This document shows, in pieces, positions 1 through 5,997 of a stretch of 9,124 nt of DNA. Made by a program: the position numbers and the translations under genes. Source of the stretch: Kiritimatiellia bacterium (GTDB lineage Bacteria > Verrucomicrobiota > Kiritimatiellia > UBA8416 > JAIOPI01); the NCBI GenBank assembly GCA_028822745.1, contig JAPKCZ010000053.1:1-9124 (forward strand), read 5' to 3'. A model generated the notes under the pieces. It did not search any database. It was not told the origin of the DNA and saw nothing but the letters and a program-made list of their open reading frames with translations. Numbering within the stretch: the first letter of the stretch is position 1; each line of letters starts with the position of its first letter.

Positions 1-1219
1 TGACAAGCATCAGTGAGCCGTTGACCAGTTCGGTGATGCGCGCTTCGTTGGCTTCGATGCCAACAACACAATTGTCGGCAAAGGATTGTGACGCATCGGC
101 CAGCAGGTTGATGGACTGAATGATCAAGGCGGCTAGCAGCGGTTTGAACACGTTCAGTTCGAAATTCCCCTGCGAACCCGCGATGCCGATGGCGGCGTCG
201 TTACCAAATACTTGGCAGGCCACCATGGTGACCATCTCGCATTGCGTGGGGTTGACTTTGCCGGGCATGATGGAGCTGCCGGGCTCGTTCGCAGGCAGCG
301 TCAATTCGCCTAAGCCGCTGCGCGGGCCACTGCCGAGCCAGCGCACGTCATTGGCGATTTTCATCATTGCGGCGGCAAGTGTTTTGAGTGCGCCGGAGGT
401 CGAGACGACTGCGTCGTGTGCGGCCAATCCTGCGAACTTGTTTTCCTGGACCACAAACGTATGGCCCGTGAGGCGAGTGATTTCGTTCGCCATGGCGACG
501 TCGTAACCTGCCGTCGTGTTCAAGCCCGAGCCGACAGCGGTTCCGCCGATGGCGAGCTCTGAGAGTGGCGGCAATGTTGCTTCAATGGCCCGCACGGCGC
601 CGCGCAGTTGGGCTGCATAGCCCGAAAACTCCTGTCCGAGTGTGAGCGGTGTTGCATCCTGCAGGTGCGTACGCCCAATCTTGATGATGGCCTCAAAGGC
701 GTCGGCCTTTGCGCCGAAGGCATCGGCCAGATGGGTGACGGCAGGGATCAGCTTTTCGCGAATCGCGATCACCGAGGAAACGTGGATAGAGGTTGGCACT
801 GTGTCATTTGTCGATTGTGACATGTTGACGTGATCGTTGGGGTGAACCGGGTGCTTCTTTCCCAATTCGCCGCCCAGTATCTGGCTGGCGCGGTTGGCGA
901 TCACTTCATTGACGTTCATGTTCGTCTGGGTGCCGCTGCCACTCTGCCAGATCACGAGCGGGAAGTGCTCGTCGAATTTATCAGCGATGACTTCATCGGC
1001 CGCATCCTGGATGGCGCTGCTCAGCGTTCCGTCCAGCAGGCCCTGGCTTTCATTGACGATCGCCGCCGCCTTTTTGACGATGGCATGCGCGCGAATGAAT
1101 TCAACGGGGAAGCGTTCGTTCCCAACGTTGAAATTTTCGCTAGCGCGTTGTGTCTGTGCACCGAAGTAGCGATCTTCTGGAACAAGGACTTCGCCGAGGG
1201 CATCTTTTTCTTTGCGCAT
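1..1219 (-). CDS. fumC: Class II fumarate hydratase, 3' end cut by window edge
   Basis: Catalyses reversible hydration of fumarate to L-malate in the TCA cycle; a cytosolic homotetramer that, unlike class I fumarases, needs no iron-sulfur cluster. The visible 406 codons begin MRKEKDALGEV, followed by the YFGAQTQRA and GSGTQTNMNVNEV motifs of the family. His185 in GRTHLQDATP corresponds to the E. coli active-site His188. The superfamily signature GSSIMPGKVNP lies at residues 314-324, with the catalytic-loop serine at about 316. The visible end, NGSLMLV, matches a point roughly 60 residues before the C-terminus of typical 460-residue FumC. The ATG at 1217-1219 is supported by a GAGGTG Shine-Dalgarno at 1225-1230. 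It lies 64 bases after acnA on the same strand with no terminator between, so it is probably co-transcribed. A small GGCCG/CGGCC hairpin (1232-1245) sits just upstream of the ribosome site. No frame break is seen. Confidence 0.97.
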   Translation of the reverse strand, partial: MRKEKDALGEVLVPEDRYFGAQTQRASENFNVGNERFPVEFIRAHAIVKKAAAIVNESQGLLDGTLSSAIQDAADEVIADKFDEHFPLVIWQSGSGTQTNMNVNEVIANRASQILGGELGKKHPVHPNDHVNMSQSTNDTVPTSIHVSSVIAIREKLIPAVTHLADAFGAKADAFEAIIKIGRTHLQDATPLTLGQEFSGYAAQLRGAVRAIEATLPPLSELAIGGTAVGSGLNTTAGYDVAMANEITRLTGHTFVVQENKFAGLAAHDAVVSTSGALKTLAAAMMKIANDVRWLGSGPRSGLGELTLPANEPGSSIMPGKVNPTQCEMVTMVACQVFGNDAAIGIAGSQGNFELNVFKPLLAALIIQSINLLADASQSFADNCVVGIEANEARITELVNGSLMLV

Positions 1220-1283
1220 GGTCTCACCTCTGGCCGATGACGGCCCGTTTGATCTCTGTTGTCTACGAAGCGTCGGTCGTGAA

Positions 1284-3983
1284 TCAGTTGCTGCAATAGC
1301 CGCGCAGCACATACTGCAGAATGCCGCCGTGGCGGTAGTATTCCACTTCGATGCTTGAGTCGAGACGGCATTTGACTTCGAATTCAAGCGTGCTGCCGTC
1401 GCTGCGTCGAGCGCTGACGTTCATGATTTTTCCAGCGGCAAGGTCGGTGGCGATGCCGCGGATGGAGAACGTTTCTGATCCGGTCAATCCGAGCGTCGTA
1501 GCGGTCTGTCCGTCGAGGTATTCCAACGGAAGGACGCCCATGCCGACGAGGTTGCTGCGGTGGATGCGTTCGTAATTTTCGGCGATGACCGCTTTGATGC
1601 CGAGCAACTGCGCGCCTTTCGCGGCCCAGTCGCGCGACGATCCTGCGCCGTACATTTTGCCAGCGAGGACGACCAATGGAATGTCATTGGCGCGATAGCG
1701 TTCGGACGCATCAAAAATCGACGTCTCTTCGCCGGTTGGGTGATAGATCGTCGTGCCGCCTTCTTGGGTGACCAGTTGGTTGCGAATGCGAATGTTGGCA
1801 AATGTGCCGCGCATCATCACTTCATGGTTACCGCGGCGTGCGCCGTAGGAATTAAAGTCGCGCACGTCGACGCCCTGTTCCTGCAGATATTTGCCCGCTG
1901 GGCTGTTGACGGGAATCGCACCGGCCGGTGAAATGTGGTCGGTGGTAATGAAATCGCCCAACAGTGCCAGAACCGCAGCATCTTCGATGTCGGTCATGGT
2001 TGGCAGTGTTTCGGAGAATCCGGCAAAGAACGGCGGATCCTGAATGTAGGTGGACGTGTCGTCAAAGGCATAAGCGGCGCCGTCGATATTAGGCAGGGCA
2101 GACCATTCTGCGCTTGAGTTCATCACGTCGTCGTAGGACTTGGCGTAGTCGTCGGGTGAGCTTGATGTGGCGAGCAGGGCTGCGATTTCCTCGCTGCTTG
2201 GCCAGATGTCCTTCAGGAAAACATCGCTCCCGTCCGCTGCGGTGCCAAGGGCTTCTTTGGTCAGGTCGATATCGACGCGGCCGGCGAGCGCATAAGCCAC
2301 CACAAGCAGGGGTGAGGCCAGGTAGTTTGCTTTGGTCAGCGGATGAATGCGGCCTTCGAAATTTCGGTTGCCACTGAGGACAGACGCCACCACCAGATCA
2401 TTGTCGATAACGGCGGAGGTGATTTCAGGTAGTAGGGGACCACTGTTTCCAATGCAGGTCGTGCAGCCGTAGGCCACTGTATAGAAACCGAGTTGCTCCA
2501 GATAAGGAATGACGCCGGCCTTGTTTAGATATTCGGTCACGACGCGTGAGCCTGGAGCGAAACTGGTTTTGACGTAGGATGGTACCTTTAGACCTGCTTC
2601 GCATGCGTTCTGTGCAATCAGACCCGCACCAATCATGAGTGTTGGATTGGATGTGTTGGTGCAGCTGGTGATGGCCGCAATGACAAGCGAACCGTGTTTC
2701 ATGTCGCCATATTCGCCAGCGGAGCTGCTGTTGTTCATTGCGTCAGGCGTGACGCCGAAGCCGCGCTCTTTGAGTGCCAACGGCATGGCGCGTTCGAACT
2801 CGCTTTTCAGGTCGTCGATGCCCACACGGTCTTGCGGGCGCATCGGGCCGGCAACACTGGGGACCAATTCGTCGAGATTGATTTCGACCACTTCGGAATA
2901 GTTGGCATCGGGTGAACCGGCCTCGCGGAACATGCCCTGCGCCTTGCAGTAGGCTTCCACCAAAGCGATCTTCGCTTCGCTTCGACCCGTGCTTCGCAAA
3001 TAGTCGAGCGTCGCGGCGTCGATGGGGAAGATACCCATTGTGGCGCCGTACTCGGGCGTCATGTTGGACAGTGGCGCGCGATCGGCAATGGTCATGGGGT
3101 CCAGACCCGGGCCGAAGTATTCGACAAATTTTCCAACGACGCCTTTGGCGCGCAACACTTCGGTGACGCGAAGGGCTAGGTCTGTTGGCGTGCAGCCCGC
3201 GGCGAGCTTGCCGACGAGGCGGCAGCCAATCACGTTGGGCGTGAGCATCGGCATCGGTTGTCCCAGCATGGCGGCTTCGGCTTCGATGCCGCCAACACCC
3301 CAACCGACGATACCCATGCTGTTGATCATAGGTGTATGCGAGTCTGTGCCGACACAGGTGTCCGGAATGGCGATCGTTCGGCCTTCGGCATCTTCGACCG
3401 TGCCTACGCCGTGACCAAGATATTCCATATTAACTTGATGGCAAATGCCAAGCCCTGGAGGCAGGACCTGCAGTTTGTCAAAAGCCTGTTGGCCCCAACG
3501 TAGAAAAACGTAGCGCTCGGTGTTGCGTTCAAATTCGCGTTCGATGTTGATGTCGAAGGATTTGGCACCGCGGTATTCGTCGATCTGTACCGAGTGGTCA
3601 ATGACGAGGTCGACGGGCACCTGAGGCTCAATCACGGCCGGGTCCTTGCCTAGGCGCTGCAGTGCACCGCGCATGGCGGCGAGATCGACCACGCAAGGCA
3701 CGCCGGTGAAGTCCTGCAATAAGACGCGTGAGGGCATATAAGGAAATTCGGCGGGCGTTTCGGCGGAGTTTGCGGACCAGTCAGCCATGGATGTGATGTG
3801 AGACTCTTCGTATGCAGGGTGGGGCTGCATGCGTACCATCATCTCGAGAAATACCTTTACGGAATAGGGGAACGTGCTGAAGTCGGTGCCGAGCGTTTCT
3901 GCAAGTGCGGAAAGACTGTAATAGTGAATGGTCTTGTCGCCGGGAACGTCTAACGTCCTCAGGCATTTATCAGCAATACTCAC
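1284..3983 (-). CDS. acnA: Aconitate hydratase, AcnA type
   Basis: Isomerises citrate to isocitrate through cis-aconitate in the TCA cycle, using a [4Fe-4S] cluster. At 899 residues it has the full length of the AcnA/IRP1 family. Cluster ligands are Cys441 (in TSCTNTSNP), Cys507 and Cys510 (in GCTTCIGNSG), with the spacing of IRP1 Cys437/503/506. The active-site loop GTDSHTP holds Asp214 and His216. The C-terminal swivel domain carries GAGSSRDWAAKG with the catalytic serine pair at 782-783. The start is GTG at 3981-3983, chosen because AAGGAG lies 7 bases upstream (3991-3996) and the N-terminus fits the family. It is the first gene of a likely acnA-fumC operon, read from a TTGACA-type promoter about 50 to 80 bases upstream. 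AcnA homologues can bind mRNA when the cluster is lost; nothing here tests that. The gene appears intact. Confidence 0.98.
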   Translation of the reverse strand: MSIADKCLRTLDVPGDKTIHYYSLSALAETLGTDFSTFPYSVKVFLEMMVRMQPHPAYEESHITSMADWSANSAETPAEFPYMPSRVLLQDFTGVPCVVDLAAMRGALQRLGKDPAVIEPQVPVDLVIDHSVQIDEYRGAKSFDINIEREFERNTERYVFLRWGQQAFDKLQVLPPGLGICHQVNMEYLGHGVGTVEDAEGRTIAIPDTCVGTDSHTPMINSMGIVGWGVGGIEAEAAMLGQPMPMLTPNVIGCRLVGKLAAGCTPTDLALRVTEVLRAKGVVGKFVEYFGPGLDPMTIADRAPLSNMTPEYGATMGIFPIDAATLDYLRSTGRSEAKIALVEAYCKAQGMFREAGSPDANYSEVVEINLDELVPSVAGPMRPQDRVGIDDLKSEFERAMPLALKERGFGVTPDAMNNSSSAGEYGDMKHGSLVIAAITSCTNTSNPTLMIGAGLIAQNACEAGLKVPSYVKTSFAPGSRVVTEYLNKAGVIPYLEQLGFYTVAYGCTTCIGNSGPLLPEITSAVIDNDLVVASVLSGNRNFEGRIHPLTKANYLASPLLVVAYALAGRVDIDLTKEALGTAADGSDVFLKDIWPSSEEIAALLATSSSPDDYAKSYDDVMNSSAEWSALPNIDGAAYAFDDTSTYIQDPPFFAGFSETLPTMTDIEDAAVLALLGDFITTDHISPAGAIPVNSPAGKYLQEQGVDVRDFNSYGARRGNHEVMMRGTFANIRIRNQLVTQEGGTTIYHPTGEETSIFDASERYRANDIPLVVLAGKMYGAGSSRDWAAKGAQLLGIKAVIAENYERIHRSNLVGMGVLPLEYLDGQTATTLGLTGSETFSIRGIATDLAAGKIMNVSARRSDGSTLEFEVKCRLDSSIEVEYYRHGGILQYVLRGYCSN

Positions 3984-4032
3984 ACGGGTGCTCCTTGATC
4001 TAGTTCTTTTAGGTATCGAGACATAAACCGCA

Positions 4033-4062
4033 AAAGTACGCTTAGCGGGGTTAAAATGTCAA
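4033..4062 (-). promoter_or_regulatory. Candidate sigma-70-type promoter of acnA-fumC
   Basis: On the minus strand a perfect -35 hexamer TTGACA (4057-4062) is followed after 18 bases by TACTTT (4033-4038), which matches the -10 consensus at three of six positions including the first two and the last. The predicted start of transcription near 4026 gives a leader of about 40 bases that includes the strong acnA ribosome site. The -35 is convincing; the -10 is weak, so activator control is possible. No operator is recognised inside it. Confidence 0.5.
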
Positions 4063-4155
4063 GGTAAGGCCTTGGCGCGATTCCATGTAGCTGCGCGCGC
4101 CAGCGCGTGGATCTTTCAGTGTATGGTGCGCCAATAGTATAAGAATCCACCTTCT

Positions 4156-4183
4156 GCGTAGGTCGCTCCACGTGGAGCGTAGG
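4156..4183. repeat. 16-bp perfect palindrome flanked by 7-bp direct repeats
   Basis: CGCTCCACGTGGAGCG at 4164-4179 is perfectly self-complementary and centred on CACGTG. The heptamer GCGTAGG occurs at 4156-4162 and again at 4177-4183, 21 bases apart, which is about two helical turns. This arrangement suits a dimeric DNA-binding protein. It lies about 100 bases upstream of the acnA promoter and about 300 upstream of the candidate small RNA, so it could serve either. That it is an operator is inference; no regulator family is recognised. Confidence 0.45.
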
Positions 4184-4255
4184 CTTAATGGGTTACAGAA
4201 AGGGCGCGGTTGAATGCCTGTTTACGGATGCCATTGAGCGTCGCGAAGGCGCAGT

Positions 4256-4307
4256 GTCTCGGTCTTTGTCTCTCATGGTTTGGCTTTGTCTCGAGACGAG
4301 ACGAGAC
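4256..4307. repeat. Cluster of three GTCTC and three tandem GAGAC pentamers
   Basis: GTCTC occurs at 4256, 4268 and 4288, and its complement GAGAC follows as three head-to-tail copies at 4293-4307. The junction GTCTCGAGAC (4288-4297) is a perfect 10-bp palindrome. The cluster lies 170 to 220 bases before the predicted small-RNA start, a usual distance for enhancer sites of RpoN-dependent activators. A DNA-binding role is inference; it may equally be a minor slippage repeat. Confidence 0.5.
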
Positions 4308-4450
4308 GCTTTAAATGTGCCGCCCAATTCTCTCTCTGGAATGCGATAAGTTGTTGTGGAATTGCTGTCGTAGCGGGCGAATGTCCGGAAATTGTCATGG
4401 CCATGTGATTAATGAGTTAACCTAGCTGATGTGCTCGCTCGAGGCCGGAT

Positions 4451-4469
4451 TTGGCATTGCTGTTGCTAT
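4451..4469 (+). promoter_or_regulatory. Candidate sigma-54 (RpoN) -24/-12 promoter
   Basis: TTGGCA (4451-4456) and TTGCT (4463-4467) match the -24 and -12 elements of the sigma-54 consensus YTGGCACG-N4-TTGCW. The invariant GG (4453-4454) and GC (4465-4466) are separated by exactly 10 bases, as this class requires. Eleven of the thirteen defined core positions agree. The predicted start is near 4478. An extended -10 (TGC followed by TATATT, 4464-4472) overlaps it and would give nearly the same start with sigma-70, though no matching -35 is present. Directly downstream comes a terminator-ended structured RNA and not a protein gene. A weak IHF-like site (4407-4419, seven of nine positions) lies between promoter and upstream repeats, where DNA bending would be expected. 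Confidence 0.62.
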
Positions 4470-4477
4470 ATTACTAC

Positions 4478-4604
4478 CCCGCAGACCTTGACTGGTAGTG
4501 TTAAAGCTGAGCTTGGAGACTCCTAAGACTCTATGCAAACACAACTGGTCAAAGGCCCAGCACTTGAGATGGGGGAACCTTCGGGTTCCCCCATTCTTTT
4601 TTTT
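4478..4604 (+). ncRNA. Candidate orphan small RNA, about 127 nt, RpoN-promoted
   Basis: The inferred transcript begins at the sigma-54 promoter start and ends at a strong intrinsic terminator. It is well structured. A 5' arm at 4486-4502 pairs with 4538-4555 over about 16 pairs, two of them G-U, with one bulged A and one A-A mismatch. Inside, 4509-4516 pairs with 4523-4531 to form an apical hairpin whose loop side shows GGAGAC. The third hairpin is the terminator. No ribosome site or open frame of note lies in it. It lacks the marks of SRP RNA, tmRNA, RNase P RNA, Qrr or CrcZ, and it does not look like 6S RNA. RpoN-dependent small RNAs are known (CrcZ, GlmY, Qrr), so the architecture is plausible, but the family is unrecognised and the 5' end is inferred. 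Confidence 0.58.
4569..4604 (+). terminator. Strong intrinsic terminator with TTCG loop
   Basis: An 11-bp perfect stem (4569-4579 with 4584-4594; core GGGGGAACC/GGTTCCCCC) closes on a stable TTCG tetraloop and is followed by eight consecutive T at 4597-4604. The T-tract lies on the plus strand only; read on the minus strand the hairpin is followed by ATCTCAAG, so it terminates plus-strand transcription. No plus-strand protein gene precedes it, which is the main reason to propose an RNA gene here. Confidence 0.94.
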
Positions 4605-4692
4605 GCCTAAAGCCGGTGTCGGTTCGAACGTCCTGTTCAAGTAACAGAGGATAGGGTGCCGTCCTGGTCTAAAGTTGTCATCTTCTAAGTCA

Positions 4693-4863
4693 CGTCCTGT
4701 TCTGAGAGCCCCGCAGGGGCGGAATATACTAGCCCAGGGCAACGCCCTGGGTATCAGAGAAACTAGCCCTGAAAGGGCGAGATATAGGAATGTCGCTCGT
4801 TCATCCTGGTATATCTCGCCCTTTCAGGGCAGAGAAAATTCAGTGACAACCTGTTTCAGGACG
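4693..4863. repeat. REP-like palindromic element with perfect 21-bp inverted repeat
   Basis: Several GC-rich palindromes are packed together. GCCCC-GCA-GGGGC lies at 4708-4720. CCCAGGGC-AAC-GCCCTGGG lies at 4733-4751. A GCCCTGAAAGGGC unit (4766-4778) recurs inverted at 4818-4830. The last two are the outer parts of a perfect inverted repeat of 21 bases (4766-4786 against 4810-4830) around a 23-base spacer. AT-rich linkers (GGAATATACTA, GAGATATA) separate the palindromes. The ends carry CGTCCTG (4693) and its complement CAGGACG (4857). From memory, similar GCCCAGGGC...GCCCTGGG and GCCCTGAAAGGGCG units occur as dispersed repeats in several bacterial phyla, often linked to IS200-like REP-associated transposases; no transposase is present here. 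It lies just past the 3' end of the UbiA-family gene and may stabilise or end that mRNA. Confidence 0.75.
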
Positions 4864-4912
4864 GGACCGTTACGATCTATTCAAACGCACCAAAACGCAG
4901 ATGAGCTGTCGC

Positions 4913-5848
4913 TTATGAGCGGGGTTTGATCCAGGGATCAAAAAGGGCGCTGAAGCCCTGCAGATCGACGAACAGTAGCAAGGTACAAACGACAAACGCC
5001 ACGCCAACGATGGCCATCAGTTTACGTTCCTTAAAAAGCAACTCCGGATGTTGTACGGCGCTGTTGGGTTTAAAGCTCAGGTGCATGTAGTAGGCCATTG
5101 CAAAGGCAACAACCGGCGTCGCCAGAACCAGCTCAATACGATAGCGCGTGATGAAGATGCCGGACATCATGGCGAAGAGCGATGCATAGAACATGATGCT
5201 TTCGATCAGCTTCTCTTCGGTGTAGTGCTTGAACGAGCGGCGATAATTGCCAGCGCGTTCGGGGTCGCCGATACGGCGATATTCCGCAAGGCGTTTGGCG
5301 GCCATCAGAAAGGCCCCGAACATCCAGTAGGCGACGAGGACGGACAAGGGTGGTGCTGCGGCCAGACCGGTCGCAAACCAGCCCATGGCCATTCGGATGG
5401 GGTTGTTTATGGCTTCGCTCGTGACATCTGCGTAGGGCAAATCTTTCGACCGGACAGGCGGAATGTTATACACACAGCCCATAATCCAGAGCGACAACGA
5501 CGCCAGACCCAGTCGTAGGTCCACGGCAAAACCGATGGCTAGTCCAACCGCTGCCAGGGCGACCCACCAGATGTAGGCGATGGATGGCTTCGCCGTACCG
5601 CTGACGAGTGGGCGACTCTTTTTGTCGGGGTGATGACGGTCGTGCTCGGCATCCAAGATCTCATTCAAAACGTAATTGCTCGAAGCAACAAGGCAGGCTG
5701 ACAGGATGCCCATGGCGACGCCGATCATCACCTGCATCGTCATCAGGGACGGATCGAAATAGATGGCTAAAAGCACACCTGGAATAACGAAGACGTTTTT
5801 AGACCAGTGGCTGGGACGGGCAAGCGCGATGTAGGGTGCTATGTTCAC
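4913..5848 (-). CDS. UbiA-superfamily membrane transferase, decaprenyl-phosphate phosphoribosyltransferase-like
   Basis: A 311-residue polytopic membrane protein of the UbiA prenyltransferase superfamily with some eight or nine hydrophobic segments (roughly 18-32, 36-60, 90-109, 113-129, 152-182, 214-258 and 277-297). The N-terminal ARPSHWSKN and the first acidic motif N62-xxx-D66-xxx-D70 followed by HHPDKKSRP (72-80) fit the subgroup that transfers phosphoribose to decaprenyl phosphate, as in mycobacterial arabinan synthesis. KRLAEYRRIGD (185-195) and the YTEEKL at 209 also fit that subgroup. The second acidic region reads YADVTSEAINNPIR (139-152), unlike the usual DxxxD of aromatic prenyltransferases. 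The start is GTG at 5846-5848; no clear Shine-Dalgarno is seen. It is transcribed alone, divergently from the nucleotidyltransferase-like gene. Substrate is inferred; another polyprenyl or glycan-lipid substrate is possible. Confidence 0.85.
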   Translation of the reverse strand: MNIAPYIALARPSHWSKNVFVIPGVLLAIYFDPSLMTMQVMIGVAMGILSACLVASSNYVLNEILDAEHDRHHPDKKSRPLVSGTAKPSIAYIWWVALAAVGLAIGFAVDLRLGLASLSLWIMGCVYNIPPVRSKDLPYADVTSEAINNPIRMAMGWFATGLAAAPPLSVLVAYWMFGAFLMAAKRLAEYRRIGDPERAGNYRRSFKHYTEEKLIESIMFYASLFAMMSGIFITRYRIELVLATPVVAFAMAYYMHLSFKPNSAVQHPELLFKERKLMAIVGVAFVVCTLLLFVDLQGFSALFDPWIKPRS

Positions 5849-5880
5849 GGGCGCAAACCATACGGAGTGCTCGCCCGCCG

Positions 5881-5910
5881 TTCAAGCTTCATTTTCCGGG
5901 CGCGGGTCAA
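5881..5910 (-). promoter_or_regulatory. Tentative promoter of the UbiA-family gene
   Basis: On the minus strand TTGACC (5905-5910) is a good -35 hexamer, about 60 bases before the GTG start. The hexamer 18 bases further, CTTGAA (5881-5886), is a poor -10. The call rests almost wholly on the -35. Confidence 0.28.
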
Positions 5911-5931
5911 CCTTCTTTGCGGCGGACACGC

Positions 5932-5937
5932 TAGAAT
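5932..5937 (+). promoter_or_regulatory. Tentative -10 element for the nucleotidyltransferase-like gene
   Basis: TAGAAT within GCTAGAATATT matches five of six -10 positions and would start transcription near 5944, leaving a leader of about 54 bases. No good -35 is found at the proper distance (AACCTT at 17 bases). It sits in the 149-base divergent spacer shared with the UbiA-family gene. Confidence 0.35.
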
Positions 5938-5997
5938 ATTGCGTCCTGTAACGGTTGTGCTATGCATATGAGGGGGTAACTTTTCCGACATCAGGGC

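Larger units (their letters stand above)
3984..4912. other. Gene-free region of about 930 bases between acnA and the UbiA-family gene
   Basis: No open frame here has family resemblance, good length and a convincing ribosome site together. From left to right the stretch contains the acnA promoter, a 16-bp palindrome, the GTCTC/GAGAC repeat cluster, a sigma-54 promoter with a terminator-ended RNA, and a REP-like palindromic element. Stretches 4063-4155, 4184-4255 and 4605-4692 show little beyond short chance-level repeats, such as CGTCCTG at 4629, 4660 and 4693. Two short frames deserve mention only. One of 53 codons (4188-4349, plus) has a GGAG 10 bases before its ATG. One of 36 codons (4315-4425, plus) has none. 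Neither resembles a known family. Confidence 0.7.

Noticed and set aside
1220..1283. Terminator between acnA and fumC
   Set aside because: The only hairpin (GGCCG/CGGCC, 1232-1245) has a 5-bp stem and no T-tract; it leads straight into the fumC ribosome site.
3980..4171. 63-codon minus-strand frame whose stop overlaps the acnA GTG as GTGA
   Set aside because: The coupling-like overlap is tempting, but the frame spans the TTGACA promoter, starts within the 16-bp palindrome, has no ribosome site and resembles nothing known.
4188..4349. 53-codon plus-strand frame with a GGAG 10 bases before its ATG
   Set aside because: No family resemblance, it runs through the GAGAC tandem repeat, and no promoter is seen in front of it. 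A lone ribosome-site match is expected by chance.
4315..4425. 36-codon cysteine-containing plus-strand frame
   Set aside because: No ribosome site, no recognised family, length within chance.
4478..4604. 6S, SRP, Qrr or Rsm-type RNA identity for the candidate small RNA
   Set aside because: The SRP GGAAG/AGCAGC core, the Qrr conserved segment and repeated GGA loops are all lacking, and the length and central structure do not suit 6S RNA.
4610..4640. GGTTCGAAC resembling a tRNA T-arm
   Set aside because: The flanking bases do not form a T stem and no acceptor, D or anticodon arm is present; it is an 8-bp palindrome only.
4422..4742. 106-codon minus-strand frame
   Set aside because: It covers the candidate small RNA, its terminator hairpin and part of the repeat on the opposite strand; no family or ribosome site.
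4693..4863. CRISPR array
   Set aside because: The units are inverted palindromes of differing sequence with irregular linkers, not direct repeats with equal unique spacers.
4675..4929. 84-codon plus-strand frame across the REP-like element
   Set aside because: It is a translation of the palindromic repeats themselves and overlaps the end of the UbiA-family gene; such frames are common false genes in repeat DNA.
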